Assembly (NCBI RefSeq): GCF_954871325.1
Contig: NC_088777.1
Location: forward strand, 4,590,509 to 4,654,508
DNA from: Gordionus sp. m RMFG-2023
Taxonomy: Eukaryota > Nematomorpha > Gordioida > Chordodea > Parachordodidae
Direction: 5' to 3'
Length of the DNA stretch: 64,000 nucleotides
Positions 44,901-56,384 of the stretch are shown piece after piece. The notes under the pieces are model-generated. The model was not told where the DNA came from and ran no database searches. It saw nothing but the letters and a program-made list of their open reading frames with translations. Each line of letters starts with the position of its first letter. Within the stretch, counting starts at the first letter, position 1. The position numbers and the translations under genes were made by a program.

Positions 44901-47900
44901 AATCAAAAATCATATGAGAAAAAACATAAAACCTTAAAATTAAATGTGCCTACACGTTGGCATAGTATTTTAATAATGCTGGAAAGTGTGACTGGCAATA
45001 ACAAAAATCCTATAAATATTCTATTAAATAGAATGGAGAAACCGGATCTCAAATTATTTAACTCCGATTGGGACTTGGTGTATGAACTTTTAAATTTTCT
45101 TAAAACCTTCAAACAAACTGTTGAATATTTATCTGTCCAAAAAGGAGTTACTATAAATTTAGCCTTATTATTTCGTAGTGAAATTAAAAATCATTTAATT
45201 GTAAAAGAAAATGATAGTCCACCCATAGCATCCCTTAAACAAAATATGCTTACTAAATTTAATCATAGATTTCCAATAACCGATCTTCAGGTAGTATTTT
45301 AAAATACATAAATTATTTTTTATACATTATTCTTTCTTTTATTTTTTTTACTTAGGTGTTAGGAGCACTTTTGGATCCTCGTTTTCAATCAATAAACATA
45401 GTAAATGAATATTTAAAGGAAAAAAATATTACTCCGGTTCAATTTTTATGTCAACACGCTACCTCTCTACGTCCTTACACGGACAAATTAAACGAATGTA
45501 AAACGACGGAAGTTGCTTCAAAACTCGATTATCTTAAGTCATTGGCTACGAAGCATTCATCTATTCAAAACAATAACCTGGAACAACAACACTATTTAAC
45601 TAGTTTAGAAAAAGAGTGTTATTCATTATTTTCGCCTTAAAATTTGGAGATAAAAGATGTCTTAGATTTTTGGAAGATAAGAGCATTGGATCTTCCTAAA
45701 CTTTCAATATTAGCTAGAAAGGTCCTGTGCGTTCCAGCTACAAGCACACCCAGCGAGCGTGTATTTTCTATAGCTGGGCTCACTCTGAACTCTAAAAGAT
45801 CATTACTATGTCCTTTAAATCTTAATCAAATAATATTTATTCATGATAATTATAACTTAATAAAATCATTAAATTATAGTTATAAACATAATAAAGTATA
45901 AATTTTATTTTAAAAGTGTTTCCAATGAATTTATAAATTTACTTAAAAAAATTTAAGTTAGAAAAATATTTGACGCCGCCGCGCCGCCGCCGATTTTTAT
46001 GGCGGCGTTTGATTCGCCGCCGCCAGCCGATCATTTTAAAAAAAGAAACGCCGCCGCCGAAAATGCTGTCGGCGCACATGTCTAATCCTTACCCTACTAT
46101 TAGGATATATCTCTATCAATTTAGTAGATTCTAACTTGTCCACAAGAGGTACCTAAATCCCTCTTTAATTAATTTTTATCGACTTTTGCATTTTTCCACT
46201 TTTTGTTAATAATTTTTAAACTAATATACTATTACCTTATCTTGTTTTAAGTGTTTAAATTTAAATAATTTTACTTCTTTTTTAAAATATGCTATACTTA
46301 TAATATATTTTCTTCTACATAAAACATAAAATTAACTTATAAACCTTTTAGAGATATTATCATTGGTTTTATATATATAATTCTATATTTCAAATACTAC
46401 TTTTATTCGAGAATTAGCATGGTAGTCGAGAATGGCCATAATAAAATTCAAGTATTAATAGTTAAAATGGTTTGCTTAATTAATTCGATATGATTTTTCA
46501 ATTAAAATTGGTCAATAGCTTACTCAACATTATAATAATAATAATTTAAAGAAAACCAATATAATTGTGTTAAATACGTCGATTTAAAACCTTGTTTTAT
46601 TTTATATCTTTCGGCGAGATTATTTTTAGTTTGTATTAGCTTTTTATTTTATCGTTGCAATTTATCTTTGTTTCTTAATTTTAAAATCAATTTATTTTAT
46701 CGTTTTATATTTTTGCTATAATTGACAATTTATATATTCTTTGTTATTATATAATTTTAGTTAAATTCAATTTTAAACAAACATTTTTTATATAATTGAT
46801 TATTTTATGATTTATTTATTTTTTAAAAAGATATAAAAAGAAGATTTTCTTTTGTTAAAACAGATAATGATGAATTTTTGATATATAATAAAAACTTATT
46901 TCGATAAATCTCTTACTGTTCTTCAAATTGAATGAGCATACAATAATTTAAAGTAAATCAATATAATTGAATGAGTCATTTTAAATATTATTCAAATTAT
47001 TTTTATACAAATCTAGAATCTGGATCAATAAAAATTTTAAATAGTCAACTTACAATTATTAGGCATAGTAACTAAATCTCTTGCCTATTTTGGCTAGTTT
47101 AAATGCAAATTTTAACACCTCATCAAACTCTCAAGAAGAATTATATTTATATTGATCATTTTGTAAAGTCTATTTTATCTAGATACCTTTTTATGACATG
47201 CTATCTATACAGATAACTTTAAAAAAAATTTATTTGATATAATTAGGTGAATTCTAAACCCTATAATTGACTAAAAAGATTAAAAATTGATGTTAATATA
47301 TGTGATGATGCTGTTAAGATATAATTAAGGCTTATACTTGTGTATAATGACCAGTAGTGGTGTTCCTATGCACCCCAAAAGTAAAATCACTTACTTCATC
47401 ATGCCATGATTTAATGATGTCATTCCAGTTCCAGACAAATGTACCCCTTGAGAGAAACAAATTTTGGCCTCCCTCACTATATTCTAAATATTATTTTTTT
47501 AAATAATATAATAAATTTTTAAAGTTTATTCGTTTTAAAATTTATAAAAATGATCATACATTGATACCTATGATATTAAGCCTCTAACATTCACATCACT
47601 TAGAGGAAGTGAGTACCCTTACTATAACGGTTCGATACCATTTAGACTATCCATAATGTATAACGATTTTTCATAGATTAAGCTTAAATTATTAATATCA
47701 TACCGAATGACAGGAGTGTATACCTAGATTATATCGTAATAAGTGGCCATGACTATTATGATAAACTACATAAAATATTAAAATATTCGGGAATTATGGA
47801 AAGGTGTAATCAATAATTTATTAATTTGCTTCCACAGATTAAAGCCTATATTATTATTATTTTTTATTTTATTCCGTGCTTCTTCAAAGTTTGTGATATA

Positions 47901-48944
47901 ACGCCATTTGTTATTAACGTATTTGTAATTCATCGCCATTTCTGATTCTTAGCCATTTCCAAAATCTAAGTTCAAAGACCAGGCTAAACCCAAGTTTTCA
48001 GATTCTTTTAATTCTTCTAGATTGATAACTCTGATTATAACCTTCTGCAATTCCCGAATACCTTTAATAATTTCTGTAGTTTATTATTATAGTCATGGCC
48101 ATTTATTACGATATCATTTAGATGTATACGTATGTCATTCGACATGATATTAATAATTTATATTTAATCTTTGAAAAATGGTTAAGTACTATGGATAGTC
48201 TAAATGGTAACTTTGTATACTTAAAACGGCTTGTATGAACCGCTATAGTCAAATATTTTTCTGACTCCTCCTGAGTCACTGTAGGTGAGAATCATTAAGA
48301 AAACAATATGAATACTTACTCCACCCCCCTCAAATTTTTTTTGCAAGACATCAAATTGAAAATATATGATAATCATATTAAAGGTTAAAGTTTAAAATAT
48401 ACTGTTTTTATTCTTTGAATGTTAAAAGGATGGTTAAAGAAGTGAAATAAAACAGATTATAGATTTTCTGAGCATTTTAAACTTTGCTAAAAAGATCTTA
48501 AGGTAACACCTACTTATCAAGGGATTTTTTACTTAATCTTTATTACCAAAATAACATATAAGTTCATATATAGATCTACAAGTTAACCAATATCTATCCC
48601 ATATGTTAAAGAGATTCCTTTATGAAGGTTTGTATATATAATATTTATTTGCATAAAAAATAATATACTATACAATTTTTTAAATATTAAACTAGATATA
48701 GCTCTATCTCTATCCAATGAGCTATGATTGAATATGCATCGCTTGGTCATTGCTTGAGCTTTTATAGCTCCCTCACTACTCCATCTCTAATATAAATGAA
48801 TTATTTTAAAATGAAAATTTATTCTATTATGGTAATCTATTACCAATTTAAACATTGCGCTAGATGCTGGGTTTACATACGCTCTGTATTTATTGTGAGT
48901 ATTTAGAATACTTTTAATTTCTTTTTTATCTGGAATTTTTGCTT
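41786..48944 (-). CDS. CAP-superfamily secreted protein (CRISP/SCP-like), five exons recognised
   Basis: Exons 48844-48944, 48693-48786, 47338-47483, 42022-42107, 41786-41921, all with GT/AG borders and matching phases, ending in TAG. Reads KEIKSILNTHNKYRA, FKL-RWSSEGAIKAQAM, RCIFNHSSLDR, QNLFLSRGTF, IIKSWHDEVSDFTFGV, GHYTQ-VVWGTTQEVGCAM, YACNYYPSGN, then a cysteine-rich tail (CKGCIKGREC ... KCGKRC). These are the CAP motifs in order, with the active-site-like His in HNKYRA and HYTQ, and a CRISP-like hinge. A signal-peptide exon must lie further right and was not found. The usual CGEN motif before NLF is changed to GGQN, so one cysteine is absent. The 2,985-bp hAT at 43100 sits in intron 3. 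CAP proteins are secreted; the role here is unknown. Confidence 0.87.
42022..42107 (-). CDS. CAP exon 4, VVW motif
   Basis: VVWGTTQEVGCAMTQCNADK then IYACNYYP. Acceptor AATGTTTTAG, donor CAG/GTAACA. Follows directly in phase 0 after GHYTQ. Base composition is clearly above background GC. Confidence 0.87.
42108..43091. other. CAP intron 3, no other gene seen
   Basis: Upstream part of CAP intron 3. AT-rich with G-run patches at 42150-42180. No element ends recognised. Confidence 0.4.
43100..46084 (+). mobile_element. hAT element, 2,985 bp, perfect 8-bp target duplication
   Basis: Ends TAGACATGTGCGCCGCCGG and CGGCGCACATGTCTA. Flanked by ATCCTTAC at 43092-43099 and 46085-46092. Each end has about 100 bp of GCC/CGG-rich subterminal sequence with CGCCGCCGCCG motifs. 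It contains a near-complete transposase gene and lies in CAP intron 3, antisense to the gene. Truncated relatives lie at 56385-57617 and from 62436. Confidence 0.95.
43590..45901 (+). pseudogene. hAT transposase with one frameshift and one stop
   Basis: Four exons: 43590-43804, 43885-44110, 44248-45290, 45356-45901, all GT/AG and in phase. BED finger CNIC ... SNIIKHLLDKH, then FDMWTDKYRRRNY and VTDAGPNVKKSV, CLGHGLHNLV, LNVPTRWHSIL, DFWKIRALDLPKL, ATSTPSERVFSIAG. The frame changes by -1 at a run of six A (44694-44699, in A AAA AAG). A TAA at 45638-45640 replaces a tyrosine codon kept in the relative at 57230. Two defects in about 670 codons mean recent inactivation, unless the first is read by frameshifting. 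Confidence 0.87.
46093..47054. other. AT-rich, no gene seen
   Basis: CAP intron 3 between the hAT and the inner border of the right arm. Only A/T-rich sequence. Confidence 0.4.
47338..47483 (-). CDS. CAP exon 3, GHYTQ motif
   Basis: SEGGQNLFLSRGTFVWNWND then SWHDEVSDFTFGVHRNTTTG and HYTQ. Acceptor AATATTTAG, donor GTATAAG. It differs from the left copy by one residue (V for D in the FDW/FVW position). Confidence 0.87.
47622..48248. repeat. hairpin element in CAP intron, right copy
   Basis: Mirror of 35411-36040. Ends CTATAACGGTTCGATACC and TGTATGAACCGCTATAG. It lies between CAP exons 3 and 2. Confidence 0.75.
48693..48786 (-). CDS. CAP exon 2
   Basis: RWSSEGAIKAQAMTKRCIFN then HSSLDRDRAIS. 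It ends at a weak GTTTAA donor in phase 1, which fits the next exon. This donor is missing in the left-arm copy. Confidence 0.75.
48844..48944 (-). CDS. CAP exon 1 of those recognised
   Basis: AKIPDKKEIKSILNTHNKYR then AYVNPASSAMFKL. Phase 2 at the start, acceptor ATTGACAG. The ATG a few bases upstream is out of frame in this copy but in frame in the left copy, which argues that the real start is in an earlier exon. Confidence 0.82.
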
Positions 48945-49091
48945 CTGTCAATAACAATCATTATAAATTTATTCAATTTTCCACAGAATATATTTTAATT
49001 GTTTTTAATAACTATATAATGTTCAAGACCGAAATTTGGAATATAATTTATTGATAATACGAGGACTAAATAAATTAATAAAATTATCCTA

Positions 49092-50405
49092 AGGCCCTAT
49101 GAATGGATAAACAATTGCTCCTATGTTTTTATCACAAAATTAAATGAACAAATTTAAAAAACGAAATTATTCACAAATAATATATCTTTTAGGAAAATTC
49201 AACTTATTTTAAAATATTAGGGATAGAGAAAAATAATAAAAATGTTCTAAAAGTTAATTATTTCAAAGATATCTTTTAATGTATGAAAGTAACTTATTGA
49301 TTAAATTTTTTAAAACTTACTATCGAAATTGTGTTTGCAAAGCAGTTTTTTCATTTATTTAAAATAATTTTTTTGAGAAAAGAACCAACGAAAAAAGCTA
49401 ACGTTGTTTATTTTTCTATACTGATGTAGTATTCCAATGATTGAATACAATTTTAAGCAAATAAAGTCTTCAAAATTTTAAAAAATGTATGCTTATTTGA
49501 TTTAAATTAACACATATTATCTATTTATTTCACAAAACAAAAATAAGAAACAAAAAAAACATTAAAAGTTCACAAAATTACCTGTATTCAAAAGCAACAT
49601 TAATATATTTAAAAGAGATGTGTACATCATATTGGTTTAAATGAAACAAAAATTATTGTTTAGTCAAATGATTAAAATATATTTGATATGAGTTGTTTCG
49701 TTATATATATATACAAAATTTTTAAGATAGATTGAGTGTTTACTCAGGCCCTATGAATGGGTAAACAATTGCTCCTATGTTTTTATCACAAAATTAAATG
49801 AACAAATTTAAAAAACCAAATTATTCACAAATAATATATCTTTTAGGAAAATTCAAAACTTATTTTAAAATATTAGGGATAGAGAAAAATAATAAAAATG
49901 TCCTAAAAGTTAATTATTTCAAAGATATCTTTTAATGTATGAAAGTAACTTATTGATTAAATTTTTTAAAACTTGATATCGAAATTGTGTTTGCAAAGCA
50001 GTGCCTTTTTTCATTTATTTAAAATAATTTTTTTGAGAAAAGAACCAACGAAAAAAGCTAACGTTGTTTATTTTTCTATACTGATGTAGTATTCCAATGA
50101 TTGAATACAATTTTAAGCAAATAAAGTCTTTAAAATTTGAAAAAATGTATGCTTATTTGATTTAAATTAACACATATTATCTATTTATTTCACAAAACAA
50201 AAATAAGAAACAAAAAAAACATTAAAAGTTCACAAAATTACCTGTATTCAAAAGCAACATTAATATATTTAAAAGAGATGTGTACATCATATTGGTTTAA
50301 ATGAAACAAAAATTATTGTTTAGTCAAATGATTAAAATATATTTGATATGAGTTGTTTCGTTATATATATATACAAAATTTTTAAGATAGATTGAGTGTT
50401 TACTC
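49092..50405 (+). repeat. 654-bp tandem duplication
   Basis: Two units (49092-49745 and 49746-50405) start AGGCCCTATGAATGG(A/G)TAAA and end TTGAGTGTTTACTC, nearly identical. The left arm has one copy only (plus the Tc1-type insertion), so the duplication arose in the right arm after the arms formed. It lies upstream of the recognised CAP exons. Confidence 0.95.
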
Positions 50406-50940
50406 AAGAATTTTAAACATTTTAATATTTATTTTATCTTATCAGATATTTTTAAGCTAGATTTTTATTAACCTTTACTTATAGTGCTTAATGTTTTTAC
50501 AAAAAACACAAATTCAACCTTGATCTTATTTTTTAAATAACTGATAAGAATTAAAAACGTATAAATTACTTAATAACGTTTTATTCCGTTCTTAGAATTA
50601 GAGTTTAAAATATAAATAAAAATTACAATTTTATCCAATATCTTTTTTTTTAAAGTGATTATTTGTTGCATAAGTTTCGTTACCAGTGAAGGTTGGAATC
50701 TGGCCAGCTCTTTCAAATAGATTTTTAGAGATCCCATTACTGTTTTATCTTTCGAAAGGAGACAAGGTTTAATTTTTATTATTTAGCCAAGGGGGTCGAG
50801 GTCACACACTATTATAGATCATATCATTAATAAGTTTTAACAGCAGTTCACACACCCAAATATCTCTAACTCATCAACCTTTACCTCAAGACGGTGTTAG
50901 ACTGAACATAAGCGTAGCCAAGACCACGTTTGCCATGTCA

Positions 50941-51045
50941 AAATTCTTAAATTGCGGGAGAAATTTGGTATTTTGCGGGAGAAATATGGAAATTGTGGTA
51001 GAAATATGGAAATTGTGGTAGAAATATAAAATTCGCTAAAATATT
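50941..51045. repeat. short tandem repeat of ~19 bp units
   Basis: Units of the type GAAATATGGAAATTGTGGTA and GGGAGAAATTTGGTATTTTG. The left arm has fewer units (32680-32740), so copy number changed after duplication. Confidence 0.8.
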
Positions 51046-51159
51046 TTTATGGCCTGCAGGGATTTTGAATTGAGTTTTATCCGCCTATTATTTTTATAAT
51101 AATTAGTTTATAATATAAGGTCAATAACTATTTTTCAAAATAAAATAATTAATAATCAG

Positions 51160-52961
51160 CGCGTACGCAGGAATTTGGTCTAGGGGAAGGGGGGGGGGGG
51201 GATGATAAAATGTTTAAATGAATATTATTGTTTTTTAAAAATATCAAGCATTAATTTATTAGGACCAATAACTATTTCTAATACACAATTTTAAATTTAT
51301 GTGAATTATAAAAAAATTATATGTAAAAAATCACTTAAATGACCCAAAATAGAAATTTGATTTTTTTGAGCCTTTACACAAAATAATTCTTAGGAATAAT
51401 TGCATTTTGTATGTTATATATTTACAATGTAAAATCCAATCTTCGTTGTGATTGAGCTAATTTTTCAATTATCTCATCCTTGCTTGTCGTCAAATGCCTA
51501 TGAAAATTCAAAAGATCCAAACCTTGACCTGTAGGCCCGGCCTCCGGGCTGGACAGTATTTTAATTTTTTAAATATACCCGGGCCGGGCCCGAAGTTTTT
51601 AAAAAAACACCCAAGCTGGGGCTGAATTATTTTAAAAAAACACCCAATCCGGGCTGTATTTTTTAAAACAGCCTATATTTGAAATCGTTATTATTAGCTA
51701 ATAAATCTAAATAAAATTTATTTTAAAAAAATCCGAGCCGGGCCTGAAAATTTAAAAAAAAAACCAGGCCAGGCCGTAAAAAATTTTTAAAAATAATCCG
51801 GGCCGTGCCCTGCAAATGGTACTTCTGCAGGCCTCTGTTATTCTTCTTAAAAAGGAGAATGTTCTCTCATTAGTTTACTAATGGGGAGAGTTTATAAACC
51901 CTTGTAATACATTGGGAATTTAATCTAAAATGTGTTTGAAATAATGCAGATCATCCATAGCATTTTGGGACTATATCAACCATAGTTAATCTTATAAACA
52001 TAGTTATTCAGCTAGTAAGGCATCATAAGATACTTTAACATCATAATAAAAATCTAACAAATATTTTTTTTCCCATCACCATCTGAAAAAAGGTTGGGAT
52101 GGCTTTTGTGGAAGTAATATTTGCAGATTTGTAAGTGCTGCATGATGAATTAAAAATTCATTTATTTGGGTTATAAATGTATCTATATTTAAGATATACT
52201 CTTCTACTGATCCTATATTAAAGTTTTAACAATGAGCTTGCCTTGCTATAAGTCGAGGGAGACAAATATTAAACACGTATAGCTCTGCTTTTGATTCAAC
52301 AATAAAATATGAAATTCTTCATCAACTTTAGCCCTAATTTCCTTGAGTTCTGATAAAATCCTCTCCGCTCTTCTCATCTTCTTAATCAAGTCAATGTCAT
52401 GTTTTTGAAAAGTAATACTTAAAATAGTTGTATAATTAAATAATACATTCTAATGAGAAATAAAATTTGGAATAAGCATTGAATAATTTTCTTGCTTCTG
52501 AGGAAATATTTATTTCAGGTCATTGTGATATTTCAGTAATAGAATTAATAATCGGCTCTTCTAACTCTATGAAAGCTGTTACGGCATGATGGCGGATAGT
52601 CTATCTCGTTGGACAAGGTTGCAATTTCTTTCTCCCTGTTGGACAATTTCAGAAATAATTATTATTTGACTAGAAATTTAGATAAATAATACGCCACTAA
52701 ACTATGAAAATAATAGGTAAATTACGCCAAGGAAATCGAAATTAATTGATAAAATAACTTAGTAGATGAATGTGATAAATAAATGTAATTAAATATATAT
52801 ATGAGATAGGAATAAATATTAACAAATATAAATTAATATAAACAATAATATTTTTGAAAAATATATCCGGCATCTACATATTTTGGCTTTGAGAGGGGGG
52901 GGGGGGATTTGTCCCCCTGCAACCCCCCTCCCCCCCCCCTCCCCCCCTGCGTACGCCAATG
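51160..52961 (-). mobile_element. hAT element, 1.8 kb, with mirrored empty site
   Basis: Ends CAGCGCGTACGCAGGAATTT and CCTGCGTACGCCAATG with G/C runs inside. Duplications TTAATAAT at 51152-51159 and 52962-52969. The left arm shows the uninterrupted site near 32550. Minus-strand transposase relics include RAERILSELKEIRAKVDEEF near 52350 and NERTFSFLRRI near 51850. Many stops, dead. Confidence 0.88.
51520..51840. repeat. GGGCCGGGCC-type repeat inside the hAT
   Basis: CTTGACCTGTAGGCCCGGCC at the left, GGTACTTCTGCAGGCCTCTG at the right, related to the element at 17769-18656. Between them are repeated CCGGGCC motifs. No target duplication found. Confidence 0.65.
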
Positions 52962-53199
52962 TTAATAATAGTACGAGACAAAAAATTTTTAAATACTATC
53001 TTTATTATTAAATTAACATGTTTAAAATATATTAATTTTATAAAAAAAAATAAACGATTTTAATTATATAATGTAAAAAATATATATTATGCGAAAGTCC
53101 CGCAAAACTACCGCAATTGGAAATTTACCATGTGTGTTTGTGTATAACATTATAGGAATAGGCGCTTATATCACATTTAAATACATATTAAGGTAATAT

Positions 53200-54060
53200 T
53201 TTACACTTATTTCAATGATAATTTTATTTATTATAGGTCAGTTATATTATTACTATAATCAGCGCAGGGGAGTGTATCTACATCTATTGCAAAACAAAAA
53301 TATTCTCCAAAAATATAAAATAATACAAATGCAACCGCAGTTGAGGCAATGGTATACATCATGTAGTACAACGTTAACAGAGCTATTTCCGAGATAAATG
53401 AAAATTTTTCTTGTAGAGTAAAAATGAGCAAGGCTATCATCAATGTTTTAGAACCTGAATCCACTAGGTCAATTCTTGACGATTTGAAAGATTGGCATAC
53501 ATATGCAACCTTAACAGATGCGTCTAATAAGGGAAATATTATAACATTTCCTTGATACTCCGCTATTTCAACAAAATTATCGTCGTTTCAATCTATTAAA
53601 ATATTTTCTTTCAAATAGTGAATAATCCAAAGACATAATTAACCATATAATGGTAAATATAGCAGATTCGAGATTATCAATGAATTGCATGTCAGCCTTC
53701 TGATATAATAATGCCTAAGTGAATTTGGCAAAAACCACTGTATTTACAGAATTGAGTCAGTTAAAGTTGGTTGCGACATGTTCCTAATACCCGCCATCGA
53801 TAGAATTTTAAAATTTTATAAACCTTTAAAAAAATATTTCTTAAATAAATTATAAGAGATGTCGTAACATTTTGAAAAATTTTTTCAAGAATTAATGGCA
53901 GAGGTATTTTTAGGAAAGATTTCACATGTAGGAAATCTGCTACATGCTGTTAATATGAAGTTGAAATCAGAAGAATCTTTTTCAATAAAGATTCACAAAA
54001 TTAAGCTGAAGATGTGTGCATAATTTACAGTAAAAAATTGACAATAAATTATATGGCGCC
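53200..54060 (+). pseudogene. hAT (DUF4371-like) fragment, mirror of 31440-32290
   Basis: Contains the TDASNKGNI-type block near 53515-53545, with frame breaks. Plus strand here, minus strand in the left arm, as expected of inverted arms. Confidence 0.65.
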
Positions 54061-54416
54061 ATTACTAAAAATATATTAAAAATTTTAAATATTTAAAAAA
54101 TACCGATAGTCTTGTAATGCTCAATTTTTTGATTTGCCATAATATTCAAAATAATAATTTTACAATGTAAAAAATATATTTATTTTATGCGAATGTATAA
54201 TTAAGATTTTATAAAATATAAAAAAAATATGGAAAATTAAATAATTATAATGTTAATTATATTTTATTTGAGATTTAAATAATGGAACTAGACGTTTACC
54301 GTCGTTATTAAGATATTTATAAAATTCCTGGCATGACATATATAATTTTGACTATTAGCCCAGTCTCTAATGTTGTTAAAGAAATCAGATTACTCTCCTT
54401 TTTCCAGGAAGTCCTG

Positions 54417-55560
54417 TCAGGATAAAAATGACGTTCGATGAGGCATTAGAATGAGGTAAGGAGAAAACATACTCGCATATTTTTTCCAAGCATAGGGATT
54501 TATCGTTATTATGAAAACTACCCATTTCTCTTCTACTTTTAGACCATCTAACTTTAAGTATTCAGATGAATCATAAAAAATAGAGAGAATTACTCTCTCC
54601 TCAAACAAGACATCAATGTCAATCGGTATTTTTAAAATATTTATTAAATTACAAAAACCATCAATTGTTAGTTTCTGTTCAAAGATCATAATATTATACA
54701 TTTGTAAATAGCGTTATTAAAATCAAATTTTGATTGTAAATATTGTAAAATTGTCTTAATAAAAATATCTGCTTCATTTAAAAATATATTAATTAGAGTA
54801 TTATTTGAAAATTTTAATATAATATTTTTGGCAATAACGCCATAAAATTTATTATCAATTTTTAACTGTAGAGATGAACAGAGCTGTAGCATGATTTTGT
54901 AAATCTTTAATAAAGAATCTTCTGATTGCAACTGAATATTAAATGCATGAAGTATATTTCCTACATGTGAAACTGATCCCAAATATGCTTCTGCCATTTC
55001 ATCCTATAAAAAATATTTCTTTTAAAATATTTATTTAAGAAGTATTTTTTTAAGGGTTCGTAAAATTTTAAAATTCGATCTATGGCAGGTATTAATGATA
55101 ACCACATGATAGGTACATATCTCAAAAATTCCAACTCTTTTAATTCATTATCTTAGTTGATGAACTAAATCGTTAAAACATTTCATCACAATTATTTCAA
55201 CCTATCCGGATAGTACATTCATTGTTTTCTTGCAAGAAATATGTAGTATTTGGCATATACAGTCAATTGATATTAATTCATTATTGTGCTGCCTCAATTC
55301 CATAAATACACTTTTGTTTTTGTCAAAATTCACAGAGGCATTATCAGCGCAGAAAGCTGCCAAGCAACTCATTGATAACACTGAATTAGCTATTTATCAT
55401 TATGTGGTTAGCTATATCGTTGAATTTTTCTATCAGCGGAAAAATTTTTTAACACTTTTATTGAAATGCCCTTATTCTTGTTGAAATAGCGAAGGATCAT
55501 GGCATATGTTTTAATATTTCCCTTATTAGATGCATCTGTTAGAAACAACTATTTATCACT
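54417..55560 (-). pseudogene. hAT (DUF4371-like) transposase fragment, longest copy
   Basis: Minus strand from 55560: TDASNKGNIKTYAMILRYFN, then CADNASVNF near 55340, ELRQHNNELISIDCICQILH near 55290, MAEAYLGSVSHVGNILHAF near 54990, and DGFCNLINILKIPIDIDVLF to MPHRTSFLS near 54417. The order fits DUF4371-type hAT proteins. Frame breaks separate the pieces. The part left of 54716 is duplicated in the left arm; the part to the right is not. Confidence 0.7.
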
Positions 55561-56384
55561 TTAAATCTCAAATTCTTCTTTTTTAAATCCTTATAAATTC
55601 TCATACTTTTTTCTTTTTTTTAAAAAAAATTGTACATACAATCACATCACTATAACTAATAATATTTTAATTAAATATCAAACAATTTTTCTTATTCTTT
55701 AGAAGTATTTCGTATCCACATTATCATTATTCAATAAAATAAACTATTTCTTCATTCTGTTGGATCTTTAGCTCTATGATAATTGATTCCATTAATTTTC
55801 CATTTTCTTATATCTAAAGCCTCATTAAAACAATTTAAATCTTTATTTCTTCTTTGGTATTTCAATTTTTTTACCATTTTCTTTCAGCTATTAGAATAAT
55901 GTTGCATAACTGACCTCAAAACTTATTAATGACTCAAAGTAAAATTCTGATCTCTAATTGAGCTCGATTCTGCATGAATTTTCTAATGATAAAAGCCGTT
56001 TCTCTTTATGAAGATTTTGGTATATCAACAACCTATTTTTGCTAAATATTATCAACTTTGGCGTATCTTATTCATATATCAGATCATTGAGGCTGTTATA
56101 TCTCTAGCAGTATTTTAAATAAAAGTTAAACGTATATCCTTAATAAGAATTTAATTACAACATCATTGTATATTCGTTTTAGTCTCTAATCTTATTCTCC
56201 GAATCTTTCAAATTAATATATCTTTTAAAAACAAAACCTACAAATAACTATTTTAAAATATAACTATTCATGTTTCTTGAAAACTTGCAGTCCCACCTCC
56301 GTTTTTATAAAATAATGTTTTATTTTATTTTATATTTGATATGTTAATTTTAATATTATCTACTATTCAATAAAAAATAAATAA
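55561..56384. other. AT-rich, no gene seen
   Basis: No open frame or repeat that I can support. Confidence 0.4.

Larger units (their letters stand above)
47055..54716. repeat. right arm of large inverted duplication
   Basis: Mirror of 30781-36607. Inner border ATTATTAGGCAT at 47055, outer border CATTTGTAAATAGCG at 54700-54716. It holds CAP exons 1-3. It is longer than the left arm because of the 49092-50405 tandem duplication, the 51160-52961 hAT and the retained intron segment 48330-48690. Confidence 0.93.

Noticed and set aside
53215-53464. Overlapping frames on both strands at the outer part of the right arm
   Set aside because: They overlap the decayed hAT fragment, and mirror frames at 32073-32267 are not preserved.
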